A DNA stretch of 64,000 bases, taken from NCBI GenBank assembly GCA_026075535.2, contig AP026542.1, positions 4,154,001 to 4,218,000 of the forward strand, written 5' to 3'. Positions 23,876 to 33,871 of this stretch are shown here, one piece after another. The first letter of the stretch is position 1. Every line of letters starts with the position of its first letter. The position numbers and the translations under genes are program-made. The notes under the pieces are model-generated. The model was not told where the DNA came from, did no database searches, and saw only the letters and a list, made by a program, of their open reading frames with translations. The DNA comes from Tricholoma matsutake (Eukaryota > Basidiomycota > Agaricomycetes > Agaricales > Tricholomataceae).

Positions 23876-24122
23876 CGCCCCCACATTTTGCGTGGGGCAG
23901 TTTTTTTTCATTTTTTATTTATGGTAATACCTTCCCCCTCGCCCATGTTTTACGTGGGTGAGGGGTTTTTCTTTTATAATTGTAGTGCTCCCCTCGTGTT
24001 CGATGTGGGGGGAGATTAGTTTTATATGTATATATTTGTAGGACTCCCCCTCACACCTTGTGTGGGGGAGGTTTTTTTTTATGTAATTAATGGTGTATCC
24101 CTCGCGTCCAATGTGAGGGACG
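23876..24122. repeat. Array of five tandem GC-rich hairpins
   Basis: Five imperfect inverted repeats start near 23,876, 23,934, 23,987, 24,043 and 24,096, about 53-58 bp apart. Each has a C-rich arm, a 3-7 nt loop and a G-rich arm; T/A-rich sequence follows. An example is CCCCTCGCCCATG/CGTGGGTGAGGGG with loop TTTTA. Stem sequences differ between units but pairing is largely kept. They sit at the 3' end of Y3, where Y1 and Y2 have a single hairpin plus T-run. Confidence 0.7.
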
Positions 24123-24223
24123 TAGTTAATAAATTTTATTTGATCTTAATTGTGAGCTTCGAGAGAGAAATACCTAAGTTTGAGTTTGAGGGTATAAATA
24201 CACTTTATATTGACAGCTAATAA

Positions 24224-24306
24224 TTCTCCTGTGGCTCAACTGGTTGAGCACACATGTTTGGTTTGTCATGTGATTCTTGATCATGAGGTCTAGAATTCAA
24301 TCCCTG
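24224..24306 (+). ncRNA. tRNA-like sequence with pol III A and B boxes (right arm)
   Basis: GTGGCTCAACTGGTTGAGC resembles an A box/D-arm, and GAATTCAATCCC about 50 nt later resembles a B box with one mismatch. The cloverleaf is not complete. It reads toward the right end of the host element, mirroring the minus-strand copy at 22,985-23,068, and shares with it a 3' body of GAGTCCTGG repeats ending GTGTAAA. Confidence 0.5.
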
Positions 24307-24487
24307 CTCTGAACAAGTTTATTTTGTAGGTACTTTGTGAAATTCATGAAGTCTGAAGCACTTGAAACTTGTAAGATATCTCCATTATGGTTTGACTTTA
24401 GGGTACTGAGTCCCACTGGAGTCCTGGTGAGTCCCACTGCATTCCTGGAGGATTCCTCCAGGACTCTGTGGGGGAGTGTAAAGTTCA

Positions 24488-25232
24488 GCAATGATCTGTG
24501 CAAGGGATAAAACTATGCAGCATTTCAATAGTAGCGGCAGAAATCCTGATGTGAGAGGAAGCGGCACAATCAATGATAGAATGCCCTGGGGAACAGGTTT
24601 GCTGTTGAGAGAGTATGGGAGCAGAGTAAGTGTAATCAGATTGAACATTGTGATCAGGAATGGTAGACCAAAAATCAACCTCCCCTGCAGATTGGAGAAA
24701 AGGAGTGCAAAGTTGTTGGGTATCAAGTATACAGTATGGGGAGGCTGTAGATTCAGTCAATTGAAGAGTTGCATTACAATCCCCTATAATGGACTAAGAA
24801 AAGGGTGCCAAATGACATAGGTCAGTCAAAGCCAACCAAAATTATCATCAAGGGTAATCCCAGGATTCCAGGGAGTATAAATCCCTATAAAGCAGTGGAC
24901 AAAGCCCTGTACAGTCACAAGGGTATTGTGATGTCAAGGGCAACTGCACAGCCTTATACAGAATGAGGTAACAAGAGAGGTTGCACATTGAAGAGATGGC
25001 GCTTTACAGCAATAATAACCCCCCATTTGCCATGGCCACGAGCAAGAGATGAGCACCCAGGTGATTCATGAAAGTCATCACCAGGCATATCCAACTGAGA
25101 AGCAACATGCTCAGTGGATTGAGTCTCTTGAATGACAATGGCATGCAGTTTGATCAATTGGGCAAAGGAATCAATAGTGCTGATCTTCATAGGATCAGCA
25201 AGGCCATTAGCATTAATAGAGATTGCCCAAAA
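24488..25232 (-). pseudogene. LINE 2 endonuclease domain
   Basis: APE-type endonuclease of a non-LTR element that would nick target DNA. On the minus strand: FWAISINANGLADPMKIS, LHAIVIQETQSTEHVASQL, then HGKWGVIIAVKRHL near 25,010. A frame change follows and then DCNATLQLTEST (the GDxN box, degraded), SAGEVDFWSTIPDHN, CSPGHSIID and FIPCTDH near 24,495. The final SDH-type motif is cut by the inverted-repeat insertion. Frames shift at least once near 24,840-24,950. Confidence 0.8.
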
Positions 25233-27175
25233 AGAGGCCAGAGGCAAGGAAGCTGATACATTTATACAGGAAGCAGACAGGAAAATAAAGATGAATAAAA
25301 AGATGTGGGGGAAAAAATAAAATAAAGATGGAGAAGAGACATTGTCTGTAACAAGAAAGGACAGCAAAAAGTGATACAAAAATAGACATAAGGTCAGAAG
25401 AAAAAGAAATGATGGAGGCCAACACACTCCCAGAGTAACTGACACAACTTGGTAGACAGATGAAGTGAGCAGAGAGACAAGTTACTATGGGAGTATACAG
25501 CTTAAAGATTTTAGGATAAATAAGTTCAGGAAAACATACCAGTTTGGTAGCACTATCAACCTCCATAGAAGGCTGATGACCTTGCTGGCCCTCAGACAAG
25601 TCTGAGGAGTAAGTGTCAATGTGGGCACTCTTCAATGGAAGGTCAGATGAAGAGGTAGAAGGTTGGGGAGGAGCAAGTGGCAGAGGTAGAATGGTACTTC
25701 GCATGGCAAGCATGTCATGGGTAAGTTGGGCAACAGAGTTGTGTGAAAGAGAAAGCTTTGTGGTGAGGTTGTAAGACTAGTTCCCAGGCTTCATCATCTG
25801 ATGTAAGTGCAAGTAAAAGGTTAGCAGTGGAGAGTGAAGAAGAAAGGTTGTTGTTTGCTTTGAGCCATGGTAAGTTGAGAGTTGGTAAGCATGAGGGTGA
25901 AAAGGTTGCCAACATTTGGGGCAAATGCAGTTTGAGAATTAGATAACTGGGAGATGAGACTTTGATAGTCAGTAATGAGCTTGCCAACAGTTTGAGGAAC
26001 ACCATCGAGGGATGTGCAGAGAAAGTCAAGTTGGGTATGGACAAAAGGGGATTTGGGAGGGAAAAAGGTGGAGCGATTAACAAAAGAGGCTGGAGGGAAA
26101 CCTTTGGAGTTGAGAATGTACAAATACGCAGGCTTGCTGGGGTTAGAAGGTAGGTCAGTGTCAATGAAAGCATTGAAAGGGTCGGTGAGGAGGTGATTAC
26201 CAATCTCCAGGATTTTGACAACAGCAATATAAACTGTGTCATCAAGTTCCAAGCAGCTAAAGTGTACAACAGGATCTGAAATGCCTGGAGTGCCATATGT
26301 ATGTTCAATATGATGATCAATCATGGCACAAACTTCAGGAATATCATTGACATTGGTGATAGTGATCTCTAAGCCATAAATGAGCTTGATGTAGTGAGGA
26401 AGGATAGGTGGGTAGGAAACACCATCAACAAGTGGAAACTCACAGATGAGGGCACGAACCACTGTGCAGTCAGTGAAATGATAAGTGAGGTGCATGCCTT
26501 GTTTAGGAACCCAGCATGACTGAACAACATAACCTTTGGACTGAAAACTCCCATCGAGGCTTTCCTTCAGGGCTCACACAGCCTCATTAGAGCTTTCCTC
26601 TACATTAAAAGAGAGTTGGCGAGACTTATCAAACCCGTTGCTAATTTTCCAATCAGCTAGTGATGCCAGGGACATTGTTGAGTATGGTTCAGATGTGTTG
26701 CAAAACATCTGGACAAGGTGACTCCCAAATATTTCTAGAAAGGGAGAAGTTGATGTAATTGAGGGAGTCCCAGAATGTCCCAGAAGGTGAGACAATATTG
26801 TGAGGAGGAAGGGGCTGACCATTAACCAATAACTCTTCAAGGATTTTGTGAAGATGAGCTGCAGCAGAGCCCAAACTGGTACATTCAAGACCTCTGATTG
26901 TGAGGTGATGGAAGAAGTGGGCTTTCAAGAGCATCAACCAAAGTGATTTGGGTTTGATCTGAAACTGGGAAGGGCTGAAACACCCTGATGTCAAATGACA
27001 TGGCTTGCTGATAGAAGAAAACATATATAGAATGATAATGATGATGAAATGAGAATGATCTGCAATTAAAGGGTATAAGGAAGCAGAAAGGTAGCTGTGG
27101 TTGTTGTGGTTGTGGTTGTGGAAGAGGCTTGGGGCAGGGACTAACTAACCATATGGTAAATTCAAACTCCGACAT
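25233..27175 (-). pseudogene. LINE 2 ORF1-like region
   Basis: A 224-codon frame (25,821-26,495) with ICEFPLVDGVSYPP, GISDPVVHFSCLELDDT and PAYLYILNSKGFPP, preceded by shorter broken frames up to MSEFEFTIW at 27,175 (including MSFDIRVFQPFP and TLVDALESPLL). Position upstream of the endonuclease and on the same strand suggests the first ORF of LINE 2, a gag-like protein. No zinc knuckle is visible. Frameshifts and stops make it a pseudogene. Assignment rests on position rather than on a recognised domain. Confidence 0.5.
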
Positions 27176-27271
27176 CCATTGCCCAGGCAGTCACATGACT
27201 GCATAGTCAGTAGCCGATGTACAGTAACATAGCATCAGGTTATCACTACAACACGATCACATAGCGTGTTG

Positions 27272-27407
27272 GAGATGGCAGATCCGTCTCCTATAGCAGA
27301 GTGGTGGGATGCTCTAGTGATAGCCTAGTGACTATGTACAAGTGTGACTCTCTACTGACTACATGGTCATGTGACCTGGAGTAGGTGTGCCCATGCACAC
27401 TACTCCA
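27272..27407 (+). repeat. Direct repeat flanking element X, left copy
   Basis: A 136-bp block including GATCCGTCTCCTATAGCAGA, GCCTAGTGACTATGTACAAG and GAGTAGGTGTGCCCA. It recurs in the same orientation at 30,029-30,162. The two copies bracket the minus-strand X open frames, as LTRs of a small retrotransposon would. LTR status is inference. Confidence 0.6.
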
Positions 27408-27539
27408 TTTGCCCATCTCACAAATGGCGACGTCCTCATTGCCGCAGAGAAACAGAGAAAAGCAAGAACAATAGGTATAGGAATAATATAAACAATATAA
27501 CCAGAAAAATTCTATGCATGATATAAAAAATATAATAGT

Positions 27540-29690
27540 GAAAGACTCAACATGGGGGTGTCCATCCCAAATCTTGAAGTGCCTAACCCAAATTGAGGAG
27601 ACAGGGGTCTCAATCCCAGTCAAGTACTGGAACTGGAGATGCCAGCACAGGAGTTGAAGTAGGAGCTGCAGATCCAATGGGAACAGTGAGGACTGGCTTG
27701 CCTGGTCCAATACCAAAGGGGTGTCATCAAGTGATGAAAGGTTGGGGCTGAGGTGGCAGGACTGGATAAAAAAATTCTCGATGCTGTAAAAAAAATGGTG
27801 GGGTTTGTTGTCATTGTTGAGTATGTCGTTGTAGAGTTCTGAATGGTTGTATATGGCCCACTTTCAGATCCGAGAGGTCTCGCGGCTGGGTGCTGGGAGC
27901 AGTAGGTAACGATGTGGTGTTGTCAGCCCAGTCAAAACATGCTGGTACCAGTGTTGAACTCGGTGGTATATGGCTTGAGGGGGGTGAGATGAGAGATGGG
28001 GGCTGTAGAACAGGGCCAGGGGGGAGTTCGGACATGGTGGAAACCATGGGAGATGGGGGGGACAACAAAACAGCTCATTTATGGGGGTTGTGGGGTGAGC
28101 TGGGGTGTATGGGTTGAGATGGGGGCCTAGACAGTGAACAGGGGGTGTCAAAAGGTGTCAATGGCATTGTTAGTGACATGGCAGGGGTGTAGGACACAGG
28201 TGGTGGCGAAACAGTTTGTTTTGGGGGGTTCATGGACGAGCTAGGGCTTTGGGATGCGTTTTGGGGGTGTTTTGCTGGTTCTGGCTGTGTACATCGTCGT
28301 TCTGGAGCTGCCAATGGTGGTCCTGAGGTGGGCAGAGCAGGGGATTCAGTCATTGTTGACGAACACATCGATGATGATGTGGTGGTCACGCTGGGTGTTT
28401 TGGAGCGAATGGGGGTCTGGGGAGCAAGTTGGGGGGAGCAGGGTGACGTGGGATGGCTCCTGGATTGTTGTTTGGGACAGTGGGGTCTGCAGTGTTCATC
28501 TGTCGAGCAGACAACGTGTTTCGACGAACGCAGCTGCTCATCGTCTCCTGAATTGGTTTCCTCGGCTGTAGACAGTCCTTGTGCATTGTTTATGGCCTCC
28601 TTCACAGTCTTCGGGGTGTTGGCAGTTGTCTGGGTGCTAGCTGTGGCCCAGGACATTGTTTTGATGGTTGTTACTGCAGGTGTTGCTGCCATTGTTGGCA
28701 GTGATGTGGTGGTAGCAGTAGGCGGTTCTGGATGCGAGACGAGGGGCTGGGGAGTTTGCAGTAGGACTGGGTGTTGACTTGGCAGGGTGTGGCATTGTTT
28801 GCGAGAAGCTGGGGGCCAGTTCGGAGCAGGGGAAGAGGTTGTGGTCATTGTTGTCGAGCATGTTGGCAACATTGATGGCAGCGTCAACATGGCTGATGGG
28901 GGTTGTGCAGGCATCGTCAACGGTGCTGTGGCAACAGTGAGGGTTGGGCTATGGGGTTTGACGAGAGTTTGGGTGGCCATTTTGTTAATTTTAGGTGTGG
29001 CTTGGGTACTGAAGTCAACGGTGGTGGTAATGTTTGTCTGGGAATCAGCGTTGATGGTGATAGTGGCGTCAGTTTGGGTCTCGACCTCCTCCAGGAGAAC
29101 TGCTTTACAGATGAGCTCACGTGCATGGGCCACCATTGATAGGCAGAGCCCAGCGCCATGTCCCTCCATGAGCCATTTCCGTCATTCCTCTGCTTTCCCT
29201 TCCTCCCTTCCTTTTGCGTATTTGGCCTCCTGAGCTTTCTTCTCATCTTCTTCTCTAATCATCTTGAATACATCATCATCTCTCAGCACACTGTCTTCGA
29301 GTCCTCTCTTGTACCCTTCATCAAATCTGTCTCCTCTTCCTTCCTCATACCTTCTTTGTCTGTTCTCAAGCTCCTGCTTCTTCCCCATCTTCAGTCCTTC
29401 CTGAACTCCTTCCTGCCATCCATCAAGTCTTGCATCCTCCAGGAGTTGCTGTACTTCATCATGGCTGTAGGTAAATGGTTCATTTGGTGACGGTGCAGCA
29501 GTAGCTGTGTTGACATGCATCGCATCATTGGCGTTGTTGGCTGCTTCGTTTGTAGCTATCTTTGCTGTAGTAGTTGTAATGATGCTTGTAGTAAGTGTTT
29601 GAGCTGTAGTTGCACTAGTTTCAGCTTCCATACTCGCAGTACTGCTCATAACAGTGTTTACGGCTGCAATGTGCACGTTCAGGTGCATAT
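27540..29690 (-). CDS. Element X open frames: coiled-coil then Thr/Pro-rich protein, unknown
   Basis: Two consecutive minus-strand frames. The first (29,182-29,690) has a Thr-rich start and a charged coiled-coil-like region with repeated Gly/Glu spacing (GWQEGVQEGLKMGKK, RYEEGRGDRFDEGYKRG). The second (28,075-29,169, 364 codons) is rich in Thr, Pro and Ser (TATASTQTT, PPSQPIHPS) with no recognised domain. Fragments of the same protein occur at 33,160-33,710. The family is unnamed to me. Flanking direct repeats suggest a retrotransposon-like element that has lost or never had a polymerase. Long plus-strand frames here are antisense shadows. Confidence 0.4.
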
Positions 29691-29764
29691 TCTTGCACCA
29701 TTTTTTCTTGTTGCTTCATTTGCCTTGTCCTGGACCTGGCATGCTCAGTGGTAGAAACTGGTAG

Positions 29765-29790
29765 TAGGCTGGTTCTGATTCTGGTTCTGA

Positions 29791-29843
<53 letters not shown>

Positions 29844-29862
29844 TGACTGGTTCCATGGTTCT
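29765..29862. repeat. (GGTTCT)n hexanucleotide tandem repeat
   Basis: About sixteen copies of a GGTTCT/GATTCT hexamer, translating on the minus strand to an Arg-Thr repeat. It lies in the 5' part of element X copy A. A related, scrambled CAGTCTACCAGT-rich stretch lies in the corresponding part of copy B (31,660-31,800). Confidence 0.85.
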
Positions 29863-30028
29863 GTGGACTAGGTTCTGGGTGCTGAAACAAGAGATTCAAG
29901 ACAATAAACTGAGAAGCAGAGCAAGACACAAAGACAGCATTGTAACGAGGCACACGAGAAAAGAGATGAGAGCTAGCTAAAATAGACAAAGCAGCAGTGC
30001 ATGCGTTGAATCATGCTCTCATCACCAA

Positions 30029-30162
30029 GATGGAGACGGTGGATCCGTCTCCTATAGCAGAGGATGCTCTAATGATAGCCTAGTGACTATGTACAAGTGT
30101 GACTCTCTACTGACTACATGGTCATGTGACCTGGAGTAGGTGTGCCCACACACACTACTCCA
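30029..30162 (+). repeat. Direct repeat flanking element X, right copy, split by a hAT insertion
   Basis: Matches 27,272-27,407. The hAT element at 30,166-31,494 inserted at its right side, leaving the remainder (GTGTCCAGCGAGGAGACAC onward) at 31,503-31,545. The outer edge CTCATCACCAAGATGGAGAC on the left returns inverted at about 31,526-31,548, marking the head-to-head join of X copies A and B. Confidence 0.6.
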
Positions 30163-30165
30163 GTG

Positions 30166-31494
30166 TAAGGCTCCAACGGTTTAGTTTACGTTTACGACTT
30201 TTGGGTCAGGTAAACATATACGGTTGGATAAACAGTATATCTATCTATATATGTTTAATATACGGTATACAAAACAGTTGTTATATGCTAAGATTTTTTT
30301 ACCGCTACTACTTCACCATGCTTGCGTCGCAATGCCTTTTTAGGCATCATCTCGAACAATCCACTCCGGATCCATGCTTTTGTGAGTAATGCCATTCTGA
30401 TTGATTCCTTCAACAAACTTCGGAGATTGCTACAAATGTGCCGAGACTTTGAGAAAATGCGTTCGACGGAGACACTCGTGGCTGGAATGGCGAGATAGTC
30501 CCGCGCCATCCGAGCAAGTGTTGGGTATTCAGCAGCGTAGATCTAAGAGACATCGGATATGGTGTGAGAGACAAAGAAGGAAAATTGGATAATAGACTCA
30601 CTTTCCACCATAACAGAGGGTTTAACAATACTTCCGGGTCATCAGTTGGGCTCCCATCAAACCTGAGATACCTATCAAGTTCATCTGCAAGCTCTTCCTG
30701 CAGGGTGCACTTCGAAATTGATGTTGCTGACGTGGCAGTGACTGGGCGCTGAAAGGAGCACGCGCTTGCGAGAAATGACGGGGCTTTCACTGTTGGCTTT
30801 GGCACAGTCTTGGGGTGGAGGACCGGAGCTTGAGGCGCCGACGATTCAACGTAAGTCTCTGCGATATAGCGAAATACAACTTTGGCCGTTTTGATGGCTT
30901 CATCTTGAGCGGCGGAGTCTTCAGGGTTAGCAGTGGCCATGAACCAGTGGCTACGTAGGCTGGATGTAAAACTAAGACAAAGGCATCAAGACTGGAGGGA
31001 TTATTAGATGCAAGACAACTTACTTGTTGCTACTATATTCGCATGATGGCTCCGTGCAGGTACTGAATACTTCGTCAGCTTTGCAAGGCCCTGCTCGGCA
31101 GCGTGTCGCATTGCAAATGAATGGTCAAATGAGCTTGAGACGGTCATAATTAAAATAGGGATCGAGACCCTGAGCATGATCCGTTGCATTTCGTTTGCGC
31201 TTTGTAGCATCTGGTATAATGTATTTTGGGTCCGGGTCGTCTCGAGTACGCTGGTGGGCCATTACCAATGAGGAGGGGAACGGTAAGAAATTTTTCAATG
31301 GAGAAGCTCAACATTCCCACTTCCGCAATGCTTTGCCTTCTATTACGTTTTATGTAACTGTTTAGTATACTCTATATACCGTATAACTAACTGTGTATAT
31401 GATTCTGGCAGTCAGGGGGTATACACAAACGTATACACATACGGTATAAAGCGTTTAAAACAGTTAGCTAGAGGGAACGGTTGGAGCCTTACGA
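30166..31494 (-). mobile_element. Deleted hAT transposon with TIRs and 8-bp target duplication
   Basis: The left end TAAGGCTCCAACGGTT and the right end AACGGTTGGAGCCTTA are inverted. CTCCAGTG (30,158-30,165) and GTCCAGTG (31,495-31,502) flank it as an 8-bp target duplication with one mismatch. Near both ends TATACGGTATA-like motifs recur (about 30,270 left; 31,376 and 31,440 right), as expected for subterminal transposase-binding repeats. At 1.33 kb it keeps only the transposase C-terminus. Confidence 0.8.
30288..31210 (-). pseudogene. hAT transposase C-terminal fragment (dimerisation domain)
   Basis: Three minus-strand exons. The first ends TKYSVPARSHHANIVAT, the second starts LHPAY near 30,968, and the last carries the hAT dimerisation region: YPTLARMARDYLAIPATSVS, VERIFSKSRH, LLTKAWIRSGLF, ending KKS-TAG at 30,288. 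Introns of 51 bp (30,972-31,022, GTAAGT/TTAG) and 59 bp (30,543-30,601, GTGAGT/TTAG) restore the reading. One base is missing near 30,950, within what should read HPAYRSHWF. The DDE catalytic core is absent, so the product cannot transpose the element by itself. Confidence 0.85.
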
Positions 31495-31502
31495 GTCCAG
31501 TG

Positions 31503-31860
31503 TCCAGCGAGGAGACACTTCCGGTGTCTCCATCTTGGTGATGAGAGTGAGCTTTGACACACTCACTACACCTTAGCTCCATTTTTGTTCTCTTGCTTAT
31601 ATTCTCGTGTGCCATGCCACAACACGACAATCTCGCGACTGGCTTTGCTCTTCAGTCTACTGCTCTTGACTTCAGTCTTAGCACCCAGTTCCAGTCACAG
31701 AACCTCAGTCTACCAGTCCCCCAGTCTACCAGTTGCACAGAACCAGCACCAGTCTACTAGCAGTTATACCAGAACCCAAAACCTAGCTCACAGACCCAGC
31801 ACCCAGTCACTGCACCCCTGAAAATGGACATTGCCAGCTCCAGAACAGAAGAACGCGCCA
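31503..31860 (+). repeat. Element X copy B, 5' part, plus strand
   Basis: The mirror of the start of copy A: GTCTCCATCTTGGTGATGAG, then TTCTCGTGTGCC and a CAGAACC/CAGTCTACCAG-rich run. Homology to copy A fades after about 31,860. It stands head to head with copy A across the hAT insertion. Confidence 0.5.
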
Positions 31861-32234
31861 CAAATAATGCATGTTGCATGCTACAAAAATTAATCCCCGA
31901 CATTCTCGATATCGAGCAGTCAAGTACCACCTAGAACTGTACGATGATGGCTATGGGTCCCTCGCTAGTATGCTTCTACTGTACTCCTATGCATACTCAG
32001 ACCATGCACAGACAATCGGCTCACTGACATACGGGTCGACGACGTTTGTAAGTTAGCGCAGCTTCTAGTACCCACGACCAAGGTGATCTTGCGTGAACTC
32101 TTCTCTACTGCAGATGCATGACGATTGCCTTGACGGATTATTCAAAGGTTTTGATCCGTTGAAATTGTGAGATGACCGTCAAAAGAGTCCTCGTACTGAG
32201 GTATAATAGCGAGCTTGCCGATCTGGACAATCTC

Positions 32235-32620
32235 AAATCTGAGGGTACTTAGCTCAACAACATCCCGAGCGGTCATGCTGGTGGTGTGGTTGGAAACGCT
32301 CTGATGATTCTGGGTCAGAATGTCAGACAAACCAATACTGGCTCTGTGCTATCTTAGCGACTGTAATCTGCGAGAACATATTTCTAGATTTGTTGCTTCG
32401 ATCTTAGACATTGGAGGAACCTCAACTGATGTATCTTAGTCTAGGTTAGATGAAAGGTACGAGACCGTGACTACTGCCGGTATCACCATGAATTCGCCGC
32501 AGCTCGATATCAACACGGTACCAACTGTAGGTGAGCCTGTTACTGTGCAGTGTTCGTTATTCTTCGCTGGGGCTGAAAGGGTGGGTGTAGAACCTGTTCA
32601 GGCATGTTATCAGTAACTAT
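32235..32620 (+). pseudogene. Fragment of 5-oxoprolinase (hydantoinase/oxoprolinase family)
   Basis: The plus strand gives LNNIPSGHAGGVVGNALMI, which matches the family's SGPAGGVVG signature, then a gap, then LDIGGTSTDVS at about 32,407 and TVTTAGITMNSPQLDINTV to about 32,525, corresponding to the conserved GGTSTDVSR and TTAGVxIxxPQLDINTVAAGG motifs. The intact enzyme opens 5-oxoproline to glutamate with ATP in the glutathione cycle and has about 1,250 residues. Only roughly a tenth is recognisable, with stops and a disrupted glycine loop. It is the single likely host-gene relic in the window. Confidence 0.75.
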
Positions 32621-32699
32621 TTTATTCTCCTTTCCTCTTCTCAAATTCTCGGTGTTCGTGTCTGGATTCTGAATCCTAGGATAGGGGTTCCACTCGCAA

Positions 32700-33150
32700 G
32701 CCTGCTCGGTCTGGTCAGTTCTCTGAAATATTTTTGATAACTACCTATGAGGATTTAGGCACCTCCCCGGAGAAAGTAGATCTCAGAAATAATTCTCATG
32801 AGATTGCCAACAAGATGAAATTCCGATATATGTGGTATAATTGAAGCCCAGAGACGTGTACATCAAAGCGTATGTGTGCTAGTTGAGTCTCGTGTAATAC
32901 CCGGGGCACTTACTAATTTCTGTCGCCATTAACAGCCACCAACGCAGCCTGGTCAGTTCCGTGAAAATATTTTGATAACTTGATAACACCTGTAATGCCC
33001 ACCCATGAGTAATTGCCGGAGCTCGAGAAAGTAGATCTCAGAAATAACTCTCATGAGATTGTCAACAAGATGAAGTGCCGATATGCCCGCTGTAATTGAA
33101 GCTCGGAGACGTGTAAAATCGAAGCATGTGTAATACCTTGGGCTCATTTC
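32700..33150 (+). repeat. Diverged 255-bp tandem duplication
   Basis: GAAAGTAGATCTCAGAAATA occurs at 32,772 and 33,027, with homologous flanks on both sides (TCTGGTCAGTT upstream; ATGAGATTG, CAACAAGATGAA and GAGACGTGTA downstream). It may be duplicated oxoprolinase-derived sequence, but I could not establish a continuous frame. Confidence 0.65.
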
Positions 33151-33159
33151 CCGAGTCTG

Positions 33160-33710
33160 AGTCTCGCTGGTGGTTGCAGCAGGAGTGGCTGCTGTTGTTG
33201 GCAGTGACGTGGCAGTGGGAGGCTCAGGACACGAGAGGAAGGGCTGGGGACTCTGCGAGGGTGCTGTAGGTCGGTTTGGGAGCGAGTGCTGCCGTTCGCA
33301 AGGTGCTGGTGGCGGTTGACGACGATGTTGTTGTCATCGATGCTGTGTGGGCGTCGTCAGCGGCGACGTGGCAGCGTTGGCAGGGAAGGGGGGGCTGGTA
33401 ACGAGGGCAGTGGTGTCGTTCTTGGTCTGGGTAGTTGCTTCTGGAGTTTTGTAGTAGCTTGCATACTGAATTCGACGCAGAGCACCGTCTGCGAGTTTTT
33501 CAGTGAGCTTGAGTCTTCTTCGTCGGGCGGCTCCGTTTGTAAGGCGGCACATTGATGGTCGGGGGCTGGGTTGGTCTGCATGGCTGTCTCGATGGTTGTG
33601 GTGGTGAGAGTAGGTGCATCGCGTGGTTCGGTGTTCGTCTGCTTTCCTTTCCACTGCTTGCATTCATCCGTTATTCCTGCCTTGTATGCCTCATCTAGTC
33701 TATCCTCCAC
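33160..33710 (-). pseudogene. Element X copy C, fragment of the X protein
   Basis: Minus-strand frame with EDRLDEAYKAGITDECKQWK at the top and a Thr/Pro-rich tail. At the nucleotide level GTTGTTGGCAGTGACGTGG and GGGCTGGGGACTCTGCG match copy A near 28,690 and 28,745. It is shorter and rearranged relative to copy A. Confidence 0.5.
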
Positions 33711-33871
33711 TTCTTCACCCCATTGCTTGTATGCCTCCCTGTAGCCTGCTCGAAAACTGCGAGTGAAGGAGTCGTTGTTCAGGTCTCAAATGCCTGGTGG
33801 TGCTTGGTTGTCATCGAGGTGGTCAGAGAGAAATTGGTCGGTGAGGACACAAAGCCTTCAAAGGTCGGAAG

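Larger units (their letters stand above)
22640..24478. mobile_element. 1.84-kb inverted-repeat element inserted in LINE 2
   Basis: The left end CACTGCCCCACA and the right end TGTGGGGGAGTG are inverted, each flanked by TA (22,638-39 and 24,479-80), compatible with a TA target duplication. The LINE 2 endonuclease reads up to 24,488 and LINE 2 coding resumes at 22,635, so the block is an insertion. Both arms are rich in CCAGGACTC/GGAATCCTGG palindromes and each contains an outward-reading tRNA-like sequence. The centre is a family Y copy. No transposase gene is present, so it is non-autonomous or composite. Confidence 0.6.

Noticed and set aside
22985..24306. Two functional tRNA genes
   Set aside because: A and B boxes are recognisable but acceptor stems do not pair and the anticodon arms are not canonical; they lie inside a repetitive element.
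28232..29233. Long plus-strand frames opposite element X
   Set aside because: They mirror the Thr/Pro-rich minus-strand coding sequence and have Val/Trp-rich composition typical of antisense readings; the coiled-coil and repeat homology support the minus strand.
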